A stretch of DNA of 58,634 bases from Salsipaludibacter albus (GTDB taxonomy: Bacteria; Actinomycetota; Nitriliruptoria; Nitriliruptorales; Nitriliruptoraceae), in NCBI RefSeq assembly GCF_019798055.1, contig NZ_JAHOPH010000023.1, positions 1 to 58,634 on the forward strand, given 5' to 3'. Of the stretch, positions 26,467 to 34,199 are shown one piece after another; positions within the stretch are counted from its first letter, which is position 1; each line of letters opens with the position of its first letter. Made by a program: the position numbers and the translations under genes. The notes below the pieces were generated by a model that searched no databases, had not been told where the DNA came from, and was given only the letters and a program-made list of their open reading frames with translations.

Positions 26467-27419
26467 ACCACCGGATCGCAGGGCTGGTCGTGGCTGCCAT
26501 GGTGATTGGCCTGGCAGCGTGCGGCACCACCACCGCGGACGACACCACGTCGTCGACCCGGTCGACCTCGCCGGTGGTCGAGACGGCCTCGTCGAGCGGC
26601 CCGAGCCCCGTCACACGGTCCACCTCCACCGCCCCGTCGTCGCCCGCCGCCGCGCCGGGGGTGCAGGTGCTGGCCGAGCAGTTCACGGCCTTCATCGGCG
26701 CGGGGGCGCCCGGCGACTGTGACGACAGCCTCTGGGACCAGCCCCTCACGTCACTGCCGTACGTGGGCCTGCCCGAGCAGCGCGTCGATGCCGTGCTGGG
26801 ATCGGTCGAGCCCGTCTGCCTGGTGGGATTCGACCTCGACCTCGAGATCACCCTGGCCATCGCGCTCCCCGACGGGACGGTGCGGACCCTGGGCGTGTTC
26901 CTCACCGGCGCCGGGCGTCCGGTCGACCTGCTGGGCGGCCCCGACGACGTGGTCGGGTTCGGGGTCGCCCACGACACCGTCACGGAGGGCTCGCTCGACT
27001 GGTGGATCCGCCCGGACGCGCCCGGCGGCGAGTACGTGTTCGTGGCCGGGCAGGACGGTCTTGTCGCGTCAGGGTCGGTGTGGGTGTCGCCCGGGACGGT
27101 GCCCAGTCTGGAGGCGGTGCCTGCCGACGACGTCGCGTGGCGCCGGTTCGCCGTGTCCGGCTTCCCGTCGGGACCGGCCGCCTTCGGGGTCTACCGGGAC
27201 ACCCGAGTGGTGCCCGACCAGTCCGACGGCGGGTCGGTCTTCGAACTGGTGGCCGATCTCGGGGAGCGTGACGTGGACACGACGGGCGCCCTCGTCCTGG
27301 ACGTCCCGGTCGACGACCTGGTTCCGGGGGAGTGGTACTGCGTCGACTCGCCGGTGCTCGCCGACCGGTGTGCCGGCGGGATGGGCTTCCTCGACCCCGG
27401 GTACGTCCCGTGGGAGTGA
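26463..27419 (+). CDS. Paralogous lipoprotein 4
   Basis: A 318-residue lipoprotein whose ATG overlaps the previous stop by four bases (ATGA). Its lipobox is LAAC near residue 20, followed by a Thr/Ser/Pro linker. The shared elements are LAEQFTAFIGA, VCLVGFDLDLEITLAIALPDG, GEYVFVAGQDGLVASGSVWV, GFPSGPAAFGVYRDT and the C-terminal WYCVDSPVLADRCAGG. It is the last member of the tandem family; a convergent membrane-protein gene ends 22 bp further on. Four paralogues in a row suggest lineage-specific expansion for ligand diversity (inference). Confidence 0.8.
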   Translation: MNHRIAGLVVAAMVIGLAACGTTTADDTTSSTRSTSPVVETASSSGPSPVTRSTSTAPSSPAAAPGVQVLAEQFTAFIGAGAPGDCDDSLWDQPLTSLPYVGLPEQRVDAVLGSVEPVCLVGFDLDLEITLAIALPDGTVRTLGVFLTGAGRPVDLLGGPDDVVGFGVAHDTVTEGSLDWWIRPDAPGGEYVFVAGQDGLVASGSVWVSPGTVPSLEAVPADDVAWRRFAVSGFPSGPAAFGVYRDTRVVPDQSDGGSVFELVADLGERDVDTTGALVLDVPVDDLVPGEWYCVDSPVLADRCAGGMGFLDPGYVPWE

Positions 27420-27441
27420 CGCCTGGGGCGATCGCGCCGCC

Positions 27442-28212
27442 CTACTCGGCCTCGACGGTCGCGATCTGGATCGTGGGGGCCTGTCCGACGCGGGTGTCGA
27501 ACGACTCGCCCGAGCTGGTCAGGAACTCCAGGCTGACGACGTGGACGCCGCGGTCCAGCTCGATGGGGTAGGTCGCCTCCGTGCACCCCGTGGTGCAGTT
27601 CTCCACCTGCCGCAGGGGTGCTCCGTCGGCGCCCGTGACCAGGCTCCCGTCCACGAACACCTGGACGATGCCGGCCTCCTCCGGATCGCCGGTGCGCAGG
27701 TCGTTGGGACCCTGCCCGATCGAGCCACCCTCGATGCGCACGACCACGTCCAGCGGACCGATCGGCACGGTGTCGCCGTCGGTCGGGGAGACCAGTTCGA
27801 GGGTCGCGTCCTCCCAGCGTGCACCGATGCCCGAACCGGTCGGGTGCCAGGCGTCCTCGATCGCGGTGTGGAGCGTGAACGACGCCACGAGGCCCAGGAC
27901 CACCGTCGCGATCGCCAGTGGCGAGGTCGGCGACAACTCCAGGCGCGTGGTCGCGGCCAGCACCACGGCCACCAGGGCGGCCACGCCCAGCGGGAACCAC
28001 CAGCCGACCCAGTCCGACAGGAAGTCCGACGTGGCACCCGACAGCGATGCGAGCACGGCGCTGCCGGCCAGGGGCAGGACCAGGTCGCCCGGCTCGTCCA
28101 GGGTCAGGACGCCGAACACCGCCAGGAGGAACACGGCCACCAGGCCGAACGACGCCAGGACCAGGAGGGCCTGCCATGTCGCACCGGCGCCGGCATGGGC
28201 GAGCAGCAGCAC
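27442..28212 (-). CDS. Membrane protein with C-terminal exported beta domain
   Basis: A 256-residue protein of unknown family. Four hydrophobic spans occur in the first 140 residues (near 14-38, 45-60, 72-90 and 97-115). A hydrophilic beta-rich domain follows (LELVSPTDGDTVPIGPLDVVVRI, then VQVFVDGSLVTG and two Cys in NCTTGCTE, ending VSLEFLTSSGESFDT). The VSPTDGDTV...VVVRI pattern resembles small Ig-like domains found in exported proteins. It starts at GTG 28212 without a clear ribosome site. It converges on the lipoprotein cluster and is separated from ppdK upstream on the same strand by a strong hairpin. Confidence 0.72.
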   Translation of the reverse strand: MLLLAHAGAGATWQALLVLASFGLVAVFLLAVFGVLTLDEPGDLVLPLAGSAVLASLSGATSDFLSDWVGWWFPLGVAALVAVVLAATTRLELSPTSPLAIATVVLGLVASFTLHTAIEDAWHPTGSGIGARWEDATLELVSPTDGDTVPIGPLDVVVRIEGGSIGQGPNDLRTGDPEEAGIVQVFVDGSLVTGADGAPLRQVENCTTGCTEATYPIELDRGVHVVSLEFLTSSGESFDTRVGQAPTIQIATVEAE

Positions 28213-28250
28213 GGGACGGGTCCGATCGGTGGTGGGTCGGCGCGACGATA

Positions 28251-28287
28251 CCTCGTCCGCCGGATCGCTCGGATCCGGCGGACGAGG
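28251..28287. terminator. Perfect 16-bp hairpin terminator after ppdK
   Basis: Arms CCTCGTCCGCCGGATC (28251-28266) and GATCCGGCGGACGAGG (28272-28287) pair perfectly around a 5-nt loop, 43 bp after the ppdK stop on the minus strand. Confidence 0.75.
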
Positions 28288-28329
28288 TCCGGCCCGTCGT
28301 CCCCCGACTCGGACCGGGATCGTTCGTCC

Positions 28330-30975
28330 TCAGGCCTCCCTGCTGATCGCGGGCACCGTGGCGGCGTCCCCGGCGGCCAGCGCGGCGTGGGCCGCGGCCA
28401 GGCGTGCGACCGGCAGTCGGAACGGCGAGCACGACACGTAGTCGAGCCCGGCCCGGTCGAAGAAGGCCACGCTGGCGGGGTCCCCACCGTGCTCGCCACA
28501 GACGCCGAACTCCAGGTCCGGGGCTGCCGCCCGTCCCTCCTCGATCGCCAGTTCCACCAGCCGTCCAACGCCGTCGACGTCGATCGTTGCGAACGGGTCG
28601 GCCGGCAGCAGTCCGCGCTGGAGGTAGACCGGCATCAGTCGGGCCTCGACGTCGTCGCGTGAGAACCCGAAGGTCATCTGGGTGAGGTCGTTCGTGCCGA
28701 ACGAGCAGAAGTCGGCGTGGGGGGCCAGTTCGGCGGCCCGCAGCGCCGCGCGCGGCGTCTCGACCATCGTTCCGACCCGGACGTCCAGCTCGGTCCCGTC
28801 CACGACCTCCTCGATCACGTCCCACGCCTCGGCCACGGCTGCCGCCAGCTCGGGTCCGCTGACCGTCAACGGGATCATCACGTGTGGCCGCGGGGTGCCG
28901 CCCGCCGCCACCCGGGCCATCGCCGCCTCCATCAGCGCCCGGACCTGCATCCGGTACAGCCCGGGCTCGAGCGCCGACAGGCGGACGCCCCGGATCCCCA
29001 GCATCGGGTTGTGCTCGTCCCAGTGCTCGGTCGCGGCCAGGACCTCCTGGCCCGCGTCGTCCAGGCCGTCGGTCGCCTCGGCGATCCGCAGCTCGGTGAG
29101 GTCGGGGAGGAACTCGTGCAGCGGCGGGTCGAGCAGTCGGACCGTGACCGGCAGGCCGTCCATGGCCTCCAGCATCGCCTCGAAGTCCGCCCGCTGGAGG
29201 TCGTGCAGCTCGTCCAGCGCGGCCCAGTGCCCGTCGCCGTCCTCGAGGATCATCCTCTGCACGATCGGCAGGCGATCGCCCAGGAACATGTGCTCGGTCC
29301 GGCAGAGCCCGATGCCCTCGGCACCGAAGGCCCGTGCCCGCCGCGCGTCCTCGGGGGTGTCGGCGTTGGCCCGTACGCCCAGGCGGCGCAGGTCGTCGGC
29401 CCAGTCCAGCAGCCGAGCGAGCTCCGGGGTCGGCTCGGGGACGACCACGGGAACCTCGCCCAGCACCACCTCACCGGTCGTCCCGTCGATCGACACCAGG
29501 TCCCCGTCCTCCACGACCGTGCCGTTGACCGACATGCGTTGCGCGTCGAGGTCGATGACCAGCTCGTCCGCCCCGCACACCGCTGGCGTGCCGATCCCGC
29601 GGGCGACGACCGCCGCGTGGCTGACCAGTCCGCCCCGGCTCGTCAGGACCCCCACCGCCGAGATCAGGCCGTGCAGGTCCTCGGGCGAGGTCTCCGGGCG
29701 CACCAGGATCACGGATTCACCGTCCGCCGCCCGCGCCTCGGCCTCGTCGGCGGTGAACGCGACGTGTCCACTGGCCGCGCCCGGCGACGCGCCCAGGCCC
29801 GTGGTCAGGACGTCGAACGCGGCCTCGGCGTCGAAGCCGGGGTGGAGCAGACGCTCCAGCTGGGTCGGCTGGACCCGGGCGACCGCCTCGGCCGGCTCCA
29901 GCAGTCCCTCGTCGACCAGTTCGACCGCGATCCGCACGGCGGCCGGTGCACTGCGCTTGCCCACGCGGGTCTGGAGCACCCACAGGCGGCCCTGCTCGAC
30001 GGTGAACTCGACGTCGCACATGTCGTGGTAGCGCTCCTCGAGCCGGTCCAGCACGTCGAGCAGCTCGGCGTGGCAGTCGGGGAAGTGGTCCGCCAGGGCG
30101 CCGAACGGCTCGGAGTTGCGGATCCCGGCGACGACGTCCTCGCCCTGTGCGGCCAGCAGGAAGTCGCCGTACGGCGTGGCCTCGCCGGTGGCGGGGTCGC
30201 GGGTGAACACGACCCCCGTGCCGGAGTCGTCGCCGAGGTTGCCGAACACCATCGACTGCACGTTGACGGCCGTGCCGAGGTCGTCGGGGATGCCCTCCAT
30301 CCGGCGGTAGTCCCGCGCGCGCCGGCCGTTCCACGACCGGAACACGGCGGCAACTGCGGCCTGCAACTGCTCACGCGGGTCGTCCGGGAAGTGCCGGCCG
30401 ATGGCTCCCTCGACGGCGCTGCGGTAGGCCACGACCAGGTCGTGGGCCGCGTCGGTGTCCAGTTCCGACGGATCGGCGACGCCCGCCCACTCGAGGTGGG
30501 TCGAGCGCACGTCGTCCATGATCGCGGCGTCGACGTCGAGCACGACCTTGGCGAACATCTCGACGAAGCGCCGCCAGCTGTCGTAGGCGAGGTGGGCGTC
30601 GCCGCTGGCCTCGGCCAGGCCCTTCACGGTCTCGTGGTTCAGCCCGAGGTCGAGCACGGTGTCCATCATGCCCGGCATCGAGAAGCGCGCACCGGACCGC
30701 ACCGACACGAGCAGCGGGTCCGACGCATCCCCGAACTGCTTGCCCCGCGTGTCCTCGAGGCGGACCACCGCCTCGTCGAGCTCGGCGACCAGGCCGTGGG
30801 GCAGGGCCCCGTCGCCCGCCATGTAGGCGCGGCACGCGTCGGTGGTGACGGTGAACCCCGGGGGCACCGGCAGTCCCATCCGGGTCATCTCGGCGAGGTT
30901 GGCACCCTTGCCACCCAGCAGGTCGGCCTGGTCGGCGGTGCCGTCGCGGAAGTCCTGCAGCCAGCGGGGTGCCAT
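28330..30975 (-). CDS. ppdK: Pyruvate, phosphate dikinase
   Basis: An 881-residue enzyme interconverting ATP, phosphate and pyruvate with AMP, pyrophosphate and phosphoenolpyruvate; the length is normal. The N-terminal nucleotide-binding domain opens LLGGKGANLAEMTRMGLPVPPGF and has MPGMMDTVLDLGLNHET. The swivelling phosphohistidine domain has LTSRGGLVSHAAVVARG, with the catalytic His. The C-terminal PEP/pyruvate barrel has GIGLCRTEHMF, DPPLHEFLP and the catalytic Cys in FGVCGEHGGDP. ATG 30975 matches the family start. The 273 bp upstream are shared with dapA on the other strand and contain no gene. Confidence 0.95.
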   Translation of the reverse strand: MAPRWLQDFRDGTADQADLLGGKGANLAEMTRMGLPVPPGFTVTTDACRAYMAGDGALPHGLVAELDEAVVRLEDTRGKQFGDASDPLLVSVRSGARFSMPGMMDTVLDLGLNHETVKGLAEASGDAHLAYDSWRRFVEMFAKVVLDVDAAIMDDVRSTHLEWAGVADPSELDTDAAHDLVVAYRSAVEGAIGRHFPDDPREQLQAAVAAVFRSWNGRRARDYRRMEGIPDDLGTAVNVQSMVFGNLGDDSGTGVVFTRDPATGEATPYGDFLLAAQGEDVVAGIRNSEPFGALADHFPDCHAELLDVLDRLEERYHDMCDVEFTVEQGRLWVLQTRVGKRSAPAAVRIAVELVDEGLLEPAEAVARVQPTQLERLLHPGFDAEAAFDVLTTGLGASPGAASGHVAFTADEAEARAADGESVILVRPETSPEDLHGLISAVGVLTSRGGLVSHAAVVARGIGTPAVCGADELVIDLDAQRMSVNGTVVEDGDLVSIDGTTGEVVLGEVPVVVPEPTPELARLLDWADDLRRLGVRANADTPEDARRARAFGAEGIGLCRTEHMFLGDRLPIVQRMILEDGDGHWAALDELHDLQRADFEAMLEAMDGLPVTVRLLDPPLHEFLPDLTELRIAEATDGLDDAGQEVLAATEHWDEHNPMLGIRGVRLSALEPGLYRMQVRALMEAAMARVAAGGTPRPHVMIPLTVSGPELAAAVAEAWDVIEEVVDGTELDVRVGTMVETPRAALRAAELAPHADFCSFGTNDLTQMTFGFSRDDVEARLMPVYLQRGLLPADPFATIDVDGVGRLVELAIEEGRAAAPDLEFGVCGEHGGDPASVAFFDRAGLDYVSCSPFRLPVARLAAAHAALAAGDAATVPAISREA

Positions 30976-31199
30976 GTCGGTGTCCTGGGTCCGGAACGCG
31001 TGGGGATCTGGTCGTTGCTGGCAGCGTCGCCCGGGGAGGCCATGGGCGGACAGGGTCGGACGGTGCCGTCCGGGGGGCCACAGGTCCCGGCGAGTTCTCC
31101 CCGACCGGCGGATCGCCCCGGGCTCGGTGGCCCTGCTGGTCCGGGCGACCGTCGTCCGGGTGACCGTGGGGCGACGGGACCCGCCGGAGGGGCAGGCTC

Positions 31200-31205
31200 T
31201 AGGCT
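31200..31205 (+). promoter_or_regulatory. TAGGCT -10 box of the dapA operon
   Basis: TAGGCT lies 43 bp before the dapA start codon. It follows the TAGGNT pattern seen before several genes in the window. Confidence 0.45.
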
Positions 31206-31248
31206 GGGCAGGAACGCCCATTCCCCCACGACGTGGAGTCGCACGACC

Positions 31249-32169
31249 ATGCCAGTGTTCGGACGTGTCGGGACGGCCATGGTCACGCCGTTCCACGACG
31301 ACGGGAGCCTCGACCTCGAGGGGGCGGGCACCGTCGCCAACCACCTGCTCGCCCACGGCACCGACACGATCGTGCTGGCCGGCACGACGGGCGAGTCGCC
31401 GACCCTGGAGGAGGGCGAACGGATCGAGTTGCTCGCTGCCGTCCGGGACGCCGTCGGCAACCGGGCCGCACTGATGGTCGGCACCGGGACCAATGCCACG
31501 GCGCGATCGGTCGCGGCGACCGAGGCGGCGACCGAGGCCGGCGCGGACGCGATCCTCGCGGTCGCCCCCTACTACAACAAGCCGGACCACGCCGGCATGA
31601 TGGCCCACTTCACGGCCATTGCCAGCGCGACCGACCTGCCCGTGTTGCTCTACGACGTGCCACACCGGACCGCCGTCGAGATCCCGCTGGAGACCCTGGT
31701 CGAGCTGTCGTTCGTCGACAACGTCGTCGGCGTCAAGGACGCGGCGGGACGGCTGGGCAAGACCGCCGACGTGCTGCGCCTGACCGCCGGCCACCCCGGC
31801 GGCTTCGAGGTGTACTGTGGCGCCGACGAGTTGAACCTGCCGATGCTGGCGCTTGGGGCCGCCGGGCTGGTGTCGGTGTCCGCGCACCTGGTCGGCGACG
31901 ACCTCGCCCGCATGTGCACCGCGGTCACGACCGGTGACCTGGACACCGCGCGCGAGATCCACCTGCGGCTGATGCCCATGCACACGGCCCTGTTCGCCTC
32001 GCCGTCCCCCGCCCCGCTCAAGGCCGGGATGGAACTGCTCGGGCTGCCGGGCGGCCCGGTCCGCGGGCCGCTGGTCGACGCACCGGAACCGGTCGTCGCC
32101 CAGGTCCGCAACGCCCTGCACCACGCGGGCATCCTTCCCTACGAACCGGATTCCACTGATGACCACTGA
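31249..32169 (+). CDS. dapA: 4-hydroxy-tetrahydrodipicolinate synthase
   Basis: A 306-residue class I aldolase that condenses pyruvate with aspartate semialdehyde, the first committed step to lysine and diaminopimelate for the cell wall. The signature residues are present: the T46-T47 pair in AGTTGES, Y135 in LLYDVPHRT, R140 and the Schiff-base K163 in VVGVKDAAG. It overlaps the RNase J gene by 11 bp (ATGACCACTGA). A dapA-RNase J-ftsK order is common in actinobacteria. A TAGGCT promoter box lies upstream. Confidence 0.95.
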   Translation: MPVFGRVGTAMVTPFHDDGSLDLEGAGTVANHLLAHGTDTIVLAGTTGESPTLEEGERIELLAAVRDAVGNRAALMVGTGTNATARSVAATEAATEAGADAILAVAPYYNKPDHAGMMAHFTAIASATDLPVLLYDVPHRTAVEIPLETLVELSFVDNVVGVKDAAGRLGKTADVLRLTAGHPGGFEVYCGADELNLPMLALGAAGLVSVSAHLVGDDLARMCTAVTTGDLDTAREIHLRLMPMHTALFASPSPAPLKAGMELLGLPGGPVRGPLVDAPEPVVAQVRNALHHAGILPYEPDSTDDH

Positions 32170-33835
32170 CGCGAACGGACTCGACCGGGGTGGCGTCACC
32201 GTCACCTTCCTCGGGGGGCTGGGCGAGATCGGCCGCAACATGGCCACCCTGACCTGCGAGGGCGAGACGGTGGTGATCGACGTCGGGGTGTTCTTCCCCA
32301 ACCCCGAACATCTCGGGGTGGACCTGATCACCCCCGACTGGCAGGTGCTCGAGGACGAGAACGTCACTGCGGTCTTCCTGACCCACGGCCACCTCGACCA
32401 CATCGGCGCCCTGCCCTACTTCCTGCGGGACTTCCCCGACGTCACGGTCTACGGCACCCGCCTGACGCTGGCGTTCGTCGAGGCGATCCTGTCGGAGTGG
32501 GATGACCTGGACGACCCGGAGATGGTCGAGGTGGCGCCCACCGACATCGTCGACCACGGTCCGTTCCAGGTCGAGGTGGTGCAGGTCAGCCACTCGATCC
32601 CCGACGGCTGTGCCTTCGCGATCACGACCGACCACGGCACGATCGTCCACACGGGGGACTTCAAGCTCGACCAGACCCCGATCGACGACCTGCCGACCGA
32701 CCTCGCGCACTTCGCGCGGCTCGGTGACGTCGGCGTCGACCTGCTCCTGGCGGACTCGACCAACGCCCACCTGCCGGGCCACGTCCCGACCGAGCGCACC
32801 GTCGGTGCGACCCTGCTGGAGGAGATCCGCGGCGCCGAGGGACTGGTCGTCGTGGCCAGCTTCGCCAGCCACGTCCACCGCATCCAGCAGGTGCTGGACG
32901 CCGCCGCCGAGGTCGGCCGACGACACGTCTTCGTCGGCCGTTCCATGGTCAAGAACATGGCGATCGCCCGGGAGCTCGGCTACCTGCGGGTCGACGCCGA
33001 CAACGAGATCGAGCTCAAGGACGTCGACCGCTACCCGCGGGACGAGGTCATCGTGATCTCGACCGGCAGCCAGGGCGAGCCGTATTCGGCCCTGTCGCTG
33101 ATGGCGGCCGGCGACCACCGGCGCGTCGATGTGGGCGAGGGCGACCTGGTGATCCTCGCCTCGTCGCTGATCCCCGGCAACGAGCACGCCGTGTTCCGCT
33201 CGATCAACGGGCTGGCACGCCGGGGCGCGCGAGTGGTCCACAAGGGACTGGCCGACGTGCACGTGTCGGGCCACGCGATGCGTGACGACCTGGTCCTGTT
33301 CCACAACATCGTCGAGCCCGAGTACGTCGTGCCCGTCCACGGCGAGTTCCGCCACATGGCCGCGCACCGCGACGTCGCGATCGCGTCCGGGTGCCCGCCG
33401 GAGCAGGCGATGGTGTGCAGCGACGGCGACACGGTCGTGCTGCGCGACGGCGTCGTGACCCGGGGCGACCGCGTGCCGTCGGGGCAGGTCTACATCGACG
33501 GCCTGCTGCCCGACGTCGGGCCCGCGGTCCTGCGTCACCGGCGACGCCTGGCCGAGGACGGGGTCGTCGTGGCGGTCGTGACCGTCGACACCAGTGCCGG
33601 CGAGCTGGTCGGCGACGTCCTGGTCCAGCAGCACGGCGTGGTCTACGAGGACGAGTCGGCCCACGTGCTCGACGACGCCATCAAGGCAGTGCACGCCGAG
33701 TTGGCCGACATGCCCGACGCGCGCTGGCGGGACCTCGACGCGGTCCGTCGCCACGTCATCCAGGCTCTCGGTCGCTTCTGGCGCCACGAGGTCGGCCGCC
33801 GCCCCTTCATCATGCCGATCGTCCTCGAGGCCTGA
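32159..33835 (+). CDS. rnj: Ribonuclease J
   Basis: A 558-residue metallo-beta-lactamase/beta-CASP nuclease with 5'-3' exonuclease and endonuclease activity in mRNA decay and rRNA maturation. It opens VTFLGGLGEIGRNM, and HGHLDHIGALPYF supplies the two-zinc motif. The beta-CASP region has GRSMVKNMAIARELGYL and STGSQGEPYSALSLMA. PVHGEFRHMAAH and the C-terminal domain (RRPFIMPIVLEA) complete the family pattern. The length is normal. Overlap with dapA implies coupled translation. Confidence 0.95.
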   Translation: MTTDANGLDRGGVTVTFLGGLGEIGRNMATLTCEGETVVIDVGVFFPNPEHLGVDLITPDWQVLEDENVTAVFLTHGHLDHIGALPYFLRDFPDVTVYGTRLTLAFVEAILSEWDDLDDPEMVEVAPTDIVDHGPFQVEVVQVSHSIPDGCAFAITTDHGTIVHTGDFKLDQTPIDDLPTDLAHFARLGDVGVDLLLADSTNAHLPGHVPTERTVGATLLEEIRGAEGLVVVASFASHVHRIQQVLDAAAEVGRRHVFVGRSMVKNMAIARELGYLRVDADNEIELKDVDRYPRDEVIVISTGSQGEPYSALSLMAAGDHRRVDVGEGDLVILASSLIPGNEHAVFRSINGLARRGARVVHKGLADVHVSGHAMRDDLVLFHNIVEPEYVVPVHGEFRHMAAHRDVAIASGCPPEQAMVCSDGDTVVLRDGVVTRGDRVPSGQVYIDGLLPDVGPAVLRHRRRLAEDGVVVAVVTVDTSAGELVGDVLVQQHGVVYEDESAHVLDDAIKAVHAELADMPDARWRDLDAVRRHVIQALGRFWRHEVGRRPFIMPIVLEA

Positions 33836-33891
33836 CCGTCGCCCCCAGGCCCTCCAAGCCCTCCAAGCCCTCCAGGCACTCCTGCCCGAGC

Positions 33892-33929
33892 GTGATGGAT
33901 CAGCGCAACAGTCCGCGCTGATCGGTCAC
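33892..33929. repeat. Third copy of the short palindromic repeat
   Basis: GTGATGGATCAGCGC (33892-33906) and GCGCTGATCGGTCAC (33915-33929) form a 15-bp stem with two mismatches around AACAGTCC. The sequence matches the copies at 45 and 106. Confidence 0.65.
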
Positions 33930-34043
33930 GGCGGCGAGGTGGGCCGAGCGGTTTCCGGCCGGTTCGGGCGATCTCGGGGGCTTCCGGTCACACGCATTCG
34001 GTGCGGTTGGTGGTGGGCGGTGGCGCGAAAGGTGCTAGTCTGC

Positions 34044-34058
34044 ACCTCAAGTTGAGGT
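34044..34058. promoter_or_regulatory. MerR-type palindrome upstream of ftsK
   Basis: ACCTCAAGTTGAGGT is a near-perfect palindrome with CCTCAA/TTGAGG half-sites, as used by MerR-family regulators in actinobacteria. It lies 142 bp before the chosen ftsK start and just after a TAGTCT box. The regulator is not in this window. Confidence 0.45.
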
Positions 34059-34199
34059 TGTGACCTCGACCGGGATTGTGCTGTACTGATCGCTACTGTG
34101 GTCGATGTGGCGCACGATTCGTGGACCGCGACGGCGGTCCCACCGACCTGGCTCACGACCCCGCACCCATCCGCACCCGACGACCCGAAAGACGTCACC

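Larger units (their letters stand above)
33836..34199. other. Gene-free region before ftsK
   Basis: No gene was seen in these 364 bp. They hold three tandem copies of a GCCCTCCAA-like 9-mer (33848-33877), one copy of the 45-bp repeat family, a TAGTCT box inside the inverted repeat AGGTGC/GCACCT (about 34030-34047), and a MerR-type palindrome. Frame extension of ftsK to GTG 34098 is possible. Confidence 0.6.

Noticed and set aside
20723-27419. Classical defence island (CHAT plus effectors)
   Set aside because: No nuclease, gasdermin, RAMP or TPR-CHAT/Cas partner is present; the neighbours are lipoproteins, so signalling is the safer reading.
28717-31248. A very long open frame on the plus strand opposite ppdK, leading into dapA
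   Set aside because: It is the antisense shadow of ppdK in GC-rich DNA; only the part from ATG 31249 matches a family.
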